64,000 bases of DNA from Pyrocephalus nanus. Its lineage: Eukaryota; Chordata; Aves; Passeriformes; Tyrannidae. The position numbers and the translations under genes are program-made. Positions 27,901 to 38,809 of the stretch are shown one piece after another; positions within the stretch are counted from its first letter, which is position 1; every line of letters begins with the position of its first letter. The notes below the pieces were generated by a model. The model worked only from the letters and a program-made list of their open reading frames with translations, searched no databases and was not told where the DNA came from. The stretch is from NCBI GenBank assembly GCA_038380795.1, contig CM076263.1, positions 11,274,709-11,338,708 on the forward strand, read 5' to 3'.

Positions 27901-28549
27901 GCTACATGGATGTTTAGCACTGAACAAATTTACTTCAAACTGTAGTCTGAAATGTTGCAAAAGCCATTTTCAAGATTGTCTGGCTGAGACTTCCCAAAAG
28001 CTCTTTGCCATAGATGTGCTCTTTGCCATTTAATGTGGGATAAAGCTCGGGGGCAAAAAGAGGTGTTCTGCAGAAAGAAAAGGTAAGTTGATGTAGCAGC
28101 ATTGTGAAGTTTTGAATACAATTTGGAAAAACTCTGTTAGGTGAGAGAGTCCGTGGACCATACAGCCTCTCAGCAGAGGGGTTGGAGAAGGAACTAAAGT
28201 AGGCAGAGGGTTTTATGGTCAAACTAAGATGGGTTTCTAAAGAAGGAAGCTTAATGTGGAAGTGATGTGCGAGGCTATAATAGAATAAGAATTGTCGTGA
28301 TTCTTCAGATTTTTATCTCAATATGAAACCCAAGCAGTAGCAGAGAAAGGTTGTGATTCAAATGGCATTTGGAAATTATGTTTTTCACGTTTCAGACAGG
28401 AATTCAAAATCAAGCTGTTTATCTGTGGTATGGGAAGTAGAGCTGAGAGGTGGGCTAAGAATGGCAAATATCTTTTCCTTTGTTAACTGTTATTTATTCC
28501 ACATCTTTTCTGCTTCACAGATAGAAAGTCACCGACAAAAGCGAAGCAG
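21917..28549 (+). CDS. RAI14: Ankycorbin (RAI14), ankyrin-repeat exons only; partial or broken
   Basis: RAI14 is a cortical actin-associated protein with N-terminal ankyrin repeats and a long coiled coil. Exons seen: 21917-21981, 23632-23689, 23889-23959, 25398-25504, 27678-27856, 28521-28549. All have AG/GT borders and mutually consistent phases, giving about 169 codons with no stop. They start [12 protein letters not shown], run through ankyrin helices such as [18 protein letters not shown] and [19 protein letters not shown], and end [13 protein letters not shown], the family's linker after the repeats. This fits RAI14 better than its paralogue UACA. Absent by eye: the upstream start and first repeats, which would have to fit within 11.9 kb of IL7R, and the downstream proline-rich and coiled-coil exons, although RAD1 follows 10 kb later. 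The reading frame shows no decay, so this is either a recent partial duplicate, a rearranged gene, or an assembly join. Confidence 0.85.
23334..23408. repeat. 38-bp tandem duplication
   Basis: Two copies, period 38, of a block containing AAATAATTATTTTACACAGG, inside the intron between the first two RAI14 exons seen. Copies are nearly identical, so it is a young local duplication. Confidence 0.9.
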
Positions 28550-29304
28550 GTATTTGTCCTTCTGGTTTTGAAAATACTCAGACTATCTAGACTTGTGCCA
28601 TAAGAACAAGTAACTGATAGGACTGGAAACAATAGTGAACATCACTGTGAGATGTGTTGCCATGACTACTGTGTAAAAGGTTTTTGTTGCTTAGTTAAGA
28701 AATGTGTTTCTGGAGCATTGCTTTTAGACTCAGCACCCTTAGTGAGACAAGGAAGGGAGGGCGAGTGTGTATGTGCATGTGTGCTTTCCTCATGGGTAAT
28801 GCAGGAGCTTGGCTTTTGGACTCCCTACCTCTTCAAACTGTAGAGAAGGTGGTAGAAAAATATCCTGTTTCTAAAACATGTAATGGAAGGTTATCCCTGG
28901 TTATTGGAGACCCCATCCTGTGAGTGCACATAAACCTTGTAGACCTGCTGCTGGCTGGAAAGCAGATGAGGCTGCAGTGCATTGGTTCATTCCTTCTCTG
29001 AGTGGAGAGGTGGGTTTTTCAGGGAGCTCAGGCAGAAGCTGGTGGAGAGGAAAGATGGTAGCCATGAAGAAGGGCATGAGTGAGATATGTATGAATGGAA
29101 TTATTTAAGATCACTGGTGCTAAACCTGTTGTCAGCTTCTGCTTTTTCACTAAATCTTATTTGTTTTCACTGAAGCATGGGTTACAAGGGAGCAGATTCT
29201 TATTGTCAGGCATGTTTCATATCTTTGTGTTGGTAGAGATATGGTCTTTACATAGGAAAAAAAGGCACTGCATGAGCTGCTAAAGTTGATATTGTGGGAT
29301 TTTG

Positions 29305-29332
29305 GTTGGTTGGTTGGTTGGGTTTGTTTTTT

Positions 29333-29376
<44 letters not shown>
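29305..29376. repeat. (GGTT)n followed by ~42-T homopolymer
   Basis: Short GGTT repeats lead into a T run of about 42 nt. On the minus strand this could be the poly(A) tail of a retrocopy, but no recognisable source sequence adjoins it. Confidence 0.9.
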
Positions 29377-29380
<4 letters not shown>

Positions 29381-32263
29381 AAACAACTTGCTCAGACTTT
29401 ACTAACCAAACTAACAAACCTACCTTTTCTGGCTGGTGAAACTTTCAGCAGGATCAAGGCTGTGACACTTACCTATTTATATAAAAATCTTTTACAGATT
29501 AATGATTAGTCCTCTCCACACTCATCAGCTTCAACTCCCATGACTGGAAAAGGGCAGGCTTTCTTTGCTGATCAAGTGTGCAAGGTATCAGTGTTCTGTT
29601 CTTATGAGCTGAGGGAAGGAAAGTGCAGTATCTGTTTTGCTTAATATTCTATTTTGCTGACTTCAGAGTCTTCTGTGACCCAATTAGCTGACTTCTAGGA
29701 ACGAAAAGAAATTCAAATCTATTTACATGTAATTTATAAAGCAAGTGCAGATTACTCTAAAGTTTAACAAATATGTATATAGAAATGGTCATAGATTAGT
29801 TAGTGGTTAGGAATATGGTTATGAAAGTAAGTATTAATGCTTCAAGAGTTCATTTTCTAATACCAGCAAAGGGCATGGAATTGAGCAGTGCAAAAAGAGA
29901 CCCTTTTACAAAAAGACATCAGGGATACAATTGTGTTCTAGCTGATCTTTACCTTATGGCATTGAAGATTTTAATTTTTTTAAAATACTTATCAATATAT
30001 TGCTATTATTTTTCACAGGGGCTACAGTCTTTCAATCTATCTACATGATAGTTTCTCCTGTTTCCTTAGTATTTAATGGGAATTGGGCAATAGAACTTGA
30101 ATGGCTTTAACAGACTTTGAAATACTGGACACCTGCTACCATTAAATGGGACCTCAGAAATAAAAAAAAATCCACTTTGACAGGCTTTATCCAGCAGGAT
30201 CTATTCTGTCCATAGTCCTTTTTGGTGAGCTGTTCAACTTTACAACTGCTTTCTGTGAGAACATTTTCTTTTGATGTCTTTGCTACAGAAAAAGTTTGAA
30301 GACAAGAACTTCTTGCAGTGTGCCCTGTCTCCTTGATGGACAGATCTTTTGGCTTCAGCAGCACAAAGTGGCACACAGCCAACACCTGAGCACAAGGGTG
30401 GTTGAACCTCTCAGATGAGTTTGGCTTCCTGGGCCTGCTGCACACCAGATGCCCTGCTGGAGCCTCACAGATAGAGGCACAGGTAGGAAGGTAATATTCC
30501 CCCATGCTGGCTGAGCATGGGGCTCAGTGATGGCAGAATGGTTTCCTTCTTACCTCTCCTTAAGTCAACTCGAGGATGATGTGCTACGTGCCCAAACAGC
30601 ACAGCAGGAGCCAAGGGGAGACCACACTGCTGTCTGCTGCAGCAAACCACACAGTGCCCCAGGAGAAGCAGCCAAGAAAGGGCTGGTGGAGAAGCTGGCA
30701 AGAAATCCCTTGGCAGATGCCAAAGCACTACGTGGAGCAGTTAAAGCCCACTTCATGTTTCGTGTTTCCCTGAGAGTGGCTGGCTGGGGGAAGGAGGTAA
30801 GTGGTGTGTGATTTCACTGCTGAGTGTTTAAGTGCTGTATAAATTACTGCTGCTGCACGTCTGTTGTGCTTAGACCATAAATCTGCTCGCTGAGGGACTT
30901 TTGCAGTGTAGAGTACCAGCCTAGAGTGTGCAGGAAGTAGGAGAGTAAGCAAAGAGGCTGGAGTACCATGTGGGACATGGGAGGAAAGCTGTTTCAAGGC
31001 ACTGGAACAGGGTTGTTCAGGTGCCTTTTGCCTGTCTGACCTGTCCCAGGGATGGTCTTGCTTGGGGTAGCCCCAACGGAGCATCCTGTGGCTTTCTGCA
31101 CACTGATGCCACCCTTCACCTGAGCAAAAGGCAGGCACAAAAGGCTGAGGCAAGTCTGCCCTTAAACATGGGAGAGAAGAGACCCATGTGCTTGGAGGGA
31201 AGAATCCCTGACTCGAGCAGTGTGGTCAGGCCTCCCAGCACGGGGCAAATCCTGGAGGAGGGGTAACCCTCCGTAGCTTCAGCTGTGTATGAGGTCAGGG
31301 CTCAGCCTGCTGCTGTGGGACATCTCGGAATCTGGGCCACAGAGCAGCTCTGCATGTTGAATAAATGCACGGAAAAGATCTAGAGGAGTTCAGTGTGGAG
31401 ATTTCAGGGTAGTATAGTCAGGTGTTTTCTGCAGGCACAAAGATAATACAGCAAATGTTTTCAAAGAAATAGGAATGGGTGCAAGACTTTTAGGTCACCG
31501 TGCTTTTGGTCTGCCACAAAACTTAATGTCAAGCCATGGTTCAAGAGTTTGAGTACCTTGAAGGCTTTATGCTGTCTGGTTCTGCAGACATGGGTCACTA
31601 GGGGTGCTCTTGGGTGCTCAACAATTCTCAGCAAAGCATTTCATAGAAGTTTCAAGTACTTTTCTTCACCTCTGCCTCCTTCTGTCTGTTTGGATCCTTC
31701 ATGATCCTTTTGAACATAAGTAATGGGGATACTAAGTACAGACTAGAAGTATACCTTATTTTGGTTTGTCTCATTTTCTTCTCAGGGCAGTAACAAATTA
31801 ATTCTCCTCAACGGTCATTTCCATAAGCTATCTTAGAATTACAATGGTGAATTGCTGAATCAAATTAAAATCTGTGATTTAATAAGTTTCTACTAATTTG
31901 AGGAAGCCTGAGTTAAAATTTTTGTAGCTACTGACTAGATCTACAAGCTGAGCATCTTATGGCAACAAAGTCATGTGCTTTGCATGACATCTACAAGTGT
32001 TGGGGTCCCCAGGCTATGGTAGTGAGTGACAGAAAGTCTTCTAAGATGAAATGATGGCCTCTGTTGTGTTGGAGCCAGTGATGGGATGCTTCATGGTGTC
32101 ACTAACATATGGCTCCTCGTGGTCAGTTTTTGCCTTTGCACAAGCAGCAAAGGTTTGTTCTTTTAGTCTTGCAGATGCCAGTCCCCAGTCCCACTGGTGG
32201 CTTCAGAAAGGTCTGTTTTGTGGTACAACATGTAGCTCCTGGAGTATTTTTATGACACCCCTG

Positions 32264-32402
32264 AGATCAGCTCTTGGTTAGAGCCTGGTGCTAATAATAC
32301 CAAGGGTTGTGGGTTCAGTCTCTGGAAGGGGCCATTCACTGAAGAGTTGGACTTGAAGATCCTGGGTCCCTTCTAGCTCAAAATATTTTATGATTCTGTG
32401 AA
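32264..32402 (+). mobile_element. tRNA-Ile/CR1 composite SINE (TguSINE1 type)
   Basis: The head resembles tRNA-Ile(AAT): A-box region GGTTAGAGC, anticodon stem-loop GGTGCTAATAA, then CCAAGG and a B box GGTTCAGTCTC. The tail (from about 32,330) is a CR1 3' end: TTGGACTTGAAGATCCTGGG through TTATGATTCTGTGA. This head-tail combination is the known architecture of the songbird SINE family TguSINE1, mobilised by CR1 machinery. It is the best single lineage clue in the window. Divergence from the tRNA shows it is an old insertion, not a functional tRNA gene. Confidence 0.8.
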
Positions 32403-32882
32403 TCTGGACACATTTGTGGATGTTTACAAACCTTTGGCTGCCCTGACTGGCTCCTATTGATGAGTTTAACACAGATATTTATCCCATCATTGGTTTCTCA
32501 GTCTATCATTTTTAAAGGCCTGCTTGCATGCTGATCTGTCCAGATGCACAGTGTTGGCCCTCCTTGTACATTTTCCAACAGCCTGAAATGCTCAGACAGT
32601 TGGTAATGGGGCCTCCTACCCGCAGCTGGAGATTGGAAACAGTCACATTTTGGTGACATCATCCCCTGCAAGGAGTTCAGGGCTGAAGTATCTCCTGCAT
32701 CCCAGCGGGTGGCCGTCTGCTCCTGCCTGCCTGTCAGCTCTGGAGAGTGACTGCTTTCAAGGGACACCCTCCCCAGTCCCTTGTGCAAGTAGCAGCCTGG
32801 GTACATACCCTTTTTTATTTTATTAGGAGAGTGAACAGCTCCAACAAGCTTGTTGCCCAGAAAAATGGGATTTGTTTCCCAG

Positions 32883-33386
32883 TGTGCAACACACCAATAA
32901 TTACACACTCAAGAGAGACATTGATTACTTATTCTGGTTGCACAAGCCTGGGTGCTCAGTGGTATTCCACAAATCAAGCACACTGACTAACAAAACTTTT
33001 TCCTATTTATAAATTCTAGTGTATATCTAGAAGAATGTACAAATAGGGGGTTCCTGCCCAACTCTCTGTGTTCATCCACCTACCTGGACGGTGTCACCCA
33101 TCATCGGTCTTCCTCTCCCACCCAGAGCTCAATCTGTATCTCAAACTGCAGCTTGCAAAGGGAGCTACTCAGACCAGATGTATTCCTCAGCATTAGCAAA
33201 CACAGGTGTTAATGTTCCTTGGCTACAAGTTACATGGTTCTCTTATTAATTACTATTCCATCTTCTATCGGCTGATCATTCTCTCAATTCTTATGCTGGA
33301 CATCACTTAGAGCTTGTTAGTTACTATCTGTTTCACAGATTAAATCTCCTTTCTTATTGATTAAGCTTGGAAGTATATAAACTGCA
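32883..33386. repeat. Dispersed repeat, copy 2 (LTR-like, family not identified)
   Basis: Shares ordered blocks with 3,992-4,690 in the same orientation, starting TGTGCAA and finishing near ATATAAACTGCA. It lacks the T-rich middle of copy 1. Possible degenerate solo LTR; ends are approximate. Confidence 0.55.
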
Positions 33387-36057
33387 ACCCCCCCGCAGTT
33401 ACTGCGTGACTGGGTGGAGCAGCTTCCTGCCTGCCTTAGTGCTGCAAACCCATTGCTACAGTCCACTGGCATTTATGGGGCAAAACCCACACACATGTAC
33501 AGATGGATCTGTTATCCAAGACCTCCAGCTTTTTGCTCACTTGCTCACTTTCGGTCAACCCTGTAGTCCCATCTGAGCTGGAAAGGTAGGAGGCTGCTCA
33601 ATTCTCCATGGAAATTTTTAATCCACACCCAGACACACACACACATCCCCTACACCCCAACCCACTACTCCACCTCAAATACTGATGCAGTGGGAATGAA
33701 ATTTCCATTATCTCTCTGCCCAGATTTTCAAGTTTCACAAAAGGGGAGCTTTTCCTGGGCAGTTCAGCTCTTTCTAGACTTCCTTGGGTGCAGTTCTCCA
33801 GGATACTTGCACATGTTGAGGTTCACAGCTCTGGTAGGTATTCAAACCCACTTCTCACTCCTGTGAGAGTCTATTAACTCCATAAAGAGCTAAGAGCTGT
33901 GTGGGCACCAGATTACATTTCCCTCCAACACCCACTCCCTTGAAGAGCCCTCACAATTAATAAGCTGCAGCAATGCTGATGCACTGCCCAGTTGCTCCTT
34001 AGAGCCCAGGTAGGGACGGAAGGAGGGTAGAAAGAGGCTGAACATACCTGTTATTGCTTCCATTTATACCTAAGCAGTCCTGGCCCCCCTCAAAGACAGA
34101 TTTACATCAAAATGAGCTTCTGTCTCAATAGGAAGGCATCAAGTGTCTATTCTGTAGTAGCTCCATTTTAAAAATAATTCCATATTTGCTCAGTTTAATG
34201 TTAGTGTCCTATCAGTAAAAGCACTGTTTAGCACTGCTAAAATTGCTTAAACATTTTCTACATATTATTTTGGTAAAACACCCACCTGCTGGATTCTTAG
34301 GGGTTTACAAGCTGCTACAAAATGAACTAAAAAACATACACCTACAGGAAACAATTTATCTCAGCTTTTCCAGCTGCTCCACTAACCAACCAAAGACCTG
34401 TTATGGCAAGAATATAAGAATATTATTTCCTTATAAATCCATGCATAATTAAATATTAAACAACTAAGTCTTTCCGGAATTTTGAAACAGACGTATAGAA
34501 CTCAATTCCTTTTGGGGAATTTCGTGCCCAACAGGCTTTACAGACTCAAATGGTTGTAGAAAGCCAAGGAGACACAAGAACTCAGTGTGCTGGGAGGCAG
34601 GAGATAACATCAGCACTGGCACTGTTGATATTCTGTTACATAAAGGCTGTCAGGACGAGGAGCCAAAGGCATTATTTCGACTTCTGGTATCTTTACAGTC
34701 TGATGGGGACCCAAGCCTTCCTAGTTGTTTTCTGGTAGAATCAAAGAAATGCCTTCTTGAGGACCTGAGGTCAGTTCTTACTCCTGAATAGCATGAATCA
34801 GAATACTTTGTTTTGTGGCCCCTGGATCTGGGATGCCCACAGCCCCAGTGCTGCCCCATCAGAGCTGCTCAGCAGCTCCTACCACAGCTAAATTGAACCT
34901 GAGTAGGAGACACTGGTTACGCTTCCCACCCCAGGAACAGGTTTATTTTACACCACTAATTCTGAGTACTTACATGTACTATTTTATGAGAGAGCAGGTA
35001 GGCAAAATCCGAGTTATGGCAAGTCTGTCCTGTGATACTACTAAAACAAAAAAAACATGAAATAAATATTTCTTCTGCTGCTCCCACAGTCTGCAAGGGG
35101 AAGAGACGTCAAATAGCAGAGAGAAAAAGTACTAAACTAACCCAAGTTCTGGATCTCATGCAAAGTGTGGCAGGAACTCAAACCTAATCCAATAGTGGGG
35201 GTCTGCAGAATGTAAGAAACCTCCAAGGTCAAAAGGATGCAGTGCCTTTCCAGTCATTTTCCTCTCCACCCTTTTTATTTTACTGTTTGAAGGTAGAGAT
35301 GTAAAAGAATCCATCACAGATGGATCCCAAATCCACTTGTTGCCATACAGCACCGAGGCTGTAGCCCAGAATTCCCGTGTTTTTGTTCCCCTAGAACCAT
35401 ATCCATGAAAGCACAAGGTGCACAAGCACCTCCCTACCTAAGTGAGTCTAGGCCCAGACTCAGCCCACTTTGGGGTAAAGACATTAAGTCCTGCCCAAAC
35501 TAGGCATGTCTGTAATACCTAATATTGATGAAATGCAAGTTACTTTCTGGATGTTCTAACTTCTTAGAACTTTACTACCATGATCACTGTTGGTAGATTA
35601 TATAAGAAATCATTGAAAGTATTATTATATGAAGTAACATGGTACATATGTTATGGAGGTGGACAGTGTCACGTCCCTCAGGCCCAGGGCAATAGACATT
35701 GTTGCACTGGTTGGCAGAAAGCTGTGGGAACAGAGAACAAGAGAAGAGCTTTCTGTGCGAACAGAAGAAACAGGAATCATGCAGGAAGGCCCTTGGTTGC
35801 TATGGACTGTAGCTATTTGTATCTGCTAAGGCATTTCCTGAATTATGCAGTAAGCGTAAGTGAACAATCCCAAATCATTCTGCCTAGGGTATATAGGTAT
35901 GTGCACTGTAAAAATAAAGGTCTTTGTTTTGCACCAGAATGGAGCCTGTGCCCTCAATCACCACAATCTGTAGGCAATCACAAAAATACAAATGCTAAGC
36001 CACAGCAACATCTTTGAACACAATACAAGGAACCTGGATACTCTGAAATAAAACACA

Positions 36058-37398
36058 TGTTGTGGTTTTGCCCACCAGCCAGCCCCTAGGGCTGAGGATG
36101 GTTTTGGTCAGGTGGATTTATGGAGAAAAAGCCAATCAAAAGTTTCAGTAATGCCTCTGCCAATGACATTTTTAAAAAAACGGAAGAGAGGCTTGTTGTG
36201 CAGTTGAAATTGGTAGCCATGTAGGGAGTGGTGTCAGGCCCCAGGTGGGGGCCAGGCCTCCCTCCTCCCCCAGCCCTTGGCTGGGGACAAGTGTGGCACT
36301 GAAAGCCCCCTTCTTTCTCCTGTAAGAGAGCAGAGGAAAAAAAACTTTAGAGAAGAGCATGGACAAGATGTGCTGCAAAAGGAATTCCAGAGAGAGAGAG
36401 AGAGCACAGCTTTCAAGGCCAAAGCTGGCAGCAGCAGGAGAGATTAGTTCGAAGCAGGGGCTGCTTCTTCCCCCTCTCTCGCTCTTTCTCTCTCTCTCCC
36501 TTCAGAAGGGAAAAGACTGAAAAATAAAACCCTGCCACTTGTGGAAATTTGTCGGGGTGAGGAGACCCCCATGCTGCTCGTGGACGAGCCTACACTGGAA
36601 TAAGTTGATGCACGAGGAGGCTGAGACTTTATGAGAGACCTGAGGTGAGGCTGAGTCCTGCTGGAGATTTGTGACCCTGAGGGAGACCTACGCAGGAGCA
36701 GAACGGCTCGAGTAGGATGTTGGGATCCCTGTGAAGGATCCATGCTGGTGCAGCTAAATTTGTGACCCTGAGAGACAGCAGAGAACGGAAGACCTGTTGT
36801 CCGAGAGACGGACTCACATTGGAGAAGTCTATTAAGGACTGTTCTCTCACGGGAAGGGACCCTACAGGAAACAGGGGTGGACTCAAAAGCCATAAATTAT
36901 CCCCTGTGACCCTGTGGTGAAGATCCATGGTAGGCAAGTGTCCCCGTGCAGTCCATGGAAGACCCTTCAGGGCCTGGGTAACCCCCCCAGCCTCCGGTCT
37001 TAGCTCAGGAGCGGGGTAGGCCCAGCCCTGAGGCCGACATAGAGGAGAGAGACACAGAGAAATGGTTCCAGCTGCGACAAATCGGAGTTGTCGTCCTAGA
37101 GAACCAGAAGAGCTTTTGAGTGCTGCAGAGTTATTGAAAAGACCTGGAGCTCCGAAAATGGAGAATGAGACTGCTTCTCCTCCTGGACTGATACAAAGTG
37201 GGGATATCTGTAAATACACAGTACTTTTACCTAATTAGAATTATTGTAGATGTAGTTCTTCGGTTTTTATCTTGCTAGTAATAAAACTTAATATAATTCT
37301 CCCCAATCGGATCTCTTTGGTCTGCATAAACCTTCTCTCAATTTATAGTAATTGTGTGGGAGGTGAGAAAAAACTGACCCAGAGCAAAACCTCCAACA
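36058..37398 (+). mobile_element. Solo LTR of an endogenous retrovirus, 1,341 bp
   Basis: Begins TGTTGTGGTTTTG and ends CAAAACCTCCAACA, so the ends are TG...CA within a short imperfect inverted repeat. It is flanked on both sides by ACACA (36,053-36,057 and 37,399-37,403), a 5-bp target-site duplication. An AATAAA at about 37,281 lies near the 3' side, fitting a plus-orientation R region. No internal retroviral genes are present on either side, so it is a solo LTR left by LTR-LTR recombination. A related truncated copy lies at 62,280-63,190. A 5-bp duplication fits ERVL or some ERV1 elements; the class was not otherwise determined. Confidence 0.85.
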
Positions 37399-37693
37399 AC
37401 ACACTAAGGAAGCACTGTGTTCCGCTTCATTTTTATCCTGTTGCCCGGAGATTATGCAAATCATTCTTAACATCTGTAGTCAGGAATAAAATTAATAATT
37501 CCCAATGACAGCATAACTTTTTTTTCACTGAAAAAATTCAAACAGTAAGCCAAAAGGAAGTTTACCTACACTGAATACTTTAGTTTGGAAAAAACCCAAA
37601 ACCAAAACCAAATTAAGAGTAACTTCAAATATTATCAGGTATCTTTATCCTCCCTGTAGTTCAAAAACTTGTTATTGTTTTTCAAATGTAAAA

Positions 37694-37699
37694 TTTATT
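37694..37699 (-). promoter_or_regulatory. Candidate RAD1 polyadenylation signal (AATAAA)
   Basis: The plus strand reads TTTATT, the complement of AATAAA, about 1.1 kb beyond the RAD1 stop. Another lies near 38,681. Either could end the RAD1 transcript; using the distal one would place a chance 181-codon frame (37,672-38,217, minus) within the RAD1 3' UTR. Confidence 0.4.
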
Positions 37700-38809
37700 G
37701 CAATAAACGGATGATTGGCATGGAAGACAACAAAACAGCTGCTAACACTGTGCACTCTGAAAGTATACTCTTGCTGACATAAGGAAGACATGAAAAATGG
37801 TAAACAGAAGTATTTTAAACTTAAAATAATCCCAAAGGACTTGGGTTCTGTTGGGATTGTGGAGCAATCCACTTGGTAAGATACAAACGTACTGTTTTCC
37901 ATAGGTGCAAAGCAGGACCTTATCTGGCAAACAACAAAACTTGACCACAGTCTGAGGCTGTAGAAACTCCAGTTTAGGAGTGCCTTCTGTTGCTGAAAAA
38001 GGCTATTGAGAAGATAAACAAATTTCATAATTTTAAATATGAAACTTATCTCTCTTCTTATGTTTTTAACAGCTGAATTAGAGAGTAGCAGGGTAGGAAC
38101 AGGGTCATGTACATACAGAAACATCTCAGCAGCAGCATTCTTGCAGATGTGTAATAAATCACTGATCCAATAAACAGTTCTGAGTAATGAGCAAGTAAAT
38201 CCTGGCTTCTGTATCAATTTACCAATTCAACACCAGTACTGCAGACAAAATGGTAAATTGGTATCAGATGAAATTCCAAAAAATTGAGTTATATTAAGAA
38301 TTAATCAAGAGGAGGAGAAGCGTAGTGGCTTCACTGACAAAACAGGTCAGCATTTGCCAGAAAGAATTCAGTTTGAAAATGTTACCTATCCTCTTTCAAG
38401 ACAAATTTGGTTTTAAGTCACTGAAAGTTAACTGCCTAATATACAGCTAGTATTCAGATTTTCCCTTTTGTAATTGCTCACCGCAAGCCAAAAAACAAAA
38501 CAGAAACAAAAATTCTTAGAGAGCATTGTAAAAAGCAGCAATGTATTATACAAACACTACTTTAACATCTGTGCTGCAACCAGTGTCTACAGGACATCAA
38601 CTCCACTTTTTGCTTTTTCAGAGTCAGTTTTTTTGAGCCGAGGCTAAGAAATGCAAGGGAAGAAAATTAAAGTCTTCAGATTTATTATTCCAGAGTTTAA
38701 AAAAAAGGCAATATTAAGCCTATCAATCTTTACAGCTTTCATTTACTTTGTAAAAAAAATACACTATTTTATATAATAAAAAATATATTACAGATGCCAA
38801 CACATACAC

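Larger units (their letters stand above)
28550..36052. other. Non-coding interval downstream of the RAI14 exons
   Basis: No exon was recognised. The expected continuation of RAI14 (a proline-rich segment, then a large coiled-coil exon) is not present: there is no long glutamate/lysine/leucine-rich frame on the plus strand. TTC23L, which lies between RAI14 and RAD1 in human, was also not recognised. Contents: (GGTT)n/poly(T) at 29.3 kb, a GC-richer patch at 30.4-31.3 kb with only short unmatched frames, a tRNA-derived SINE at 32.26 kb, and the second copy of a dispersed repeat at 32.88 kb. The remainder is featureless to me. Confidence 0.6.

Noticed and set aside
30527..30811. 94-residue frame with moderately charged composition
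   Set aside because: Considered as possible RAI14 coiled-coil sequence, but it has no heptad pattern and no resemblance to the expected region.
32264..32336. Functional tRNA-Ile gene
   Set aside because: The acceptor stem does not pair, the T arm is altered and a CR1 tail is attached directly; it is a SINE head.
36444..37219. 149- and 196-residue minus-strand frames
   Set aside because: Both lie entirely inside the solo LTR and on its antisense strand; they show no retroviral or host protein motif.
37672..38217. 181-residue open frame on the minus strand
   Set aside because: It lies just past the RAD1 stop and before a distal AATAAA, so it is probably within the RAD1 3' UTR. The composition (phenylalanine, serine, cysteine-rich) and lack of a recognisable domain suggest chance.
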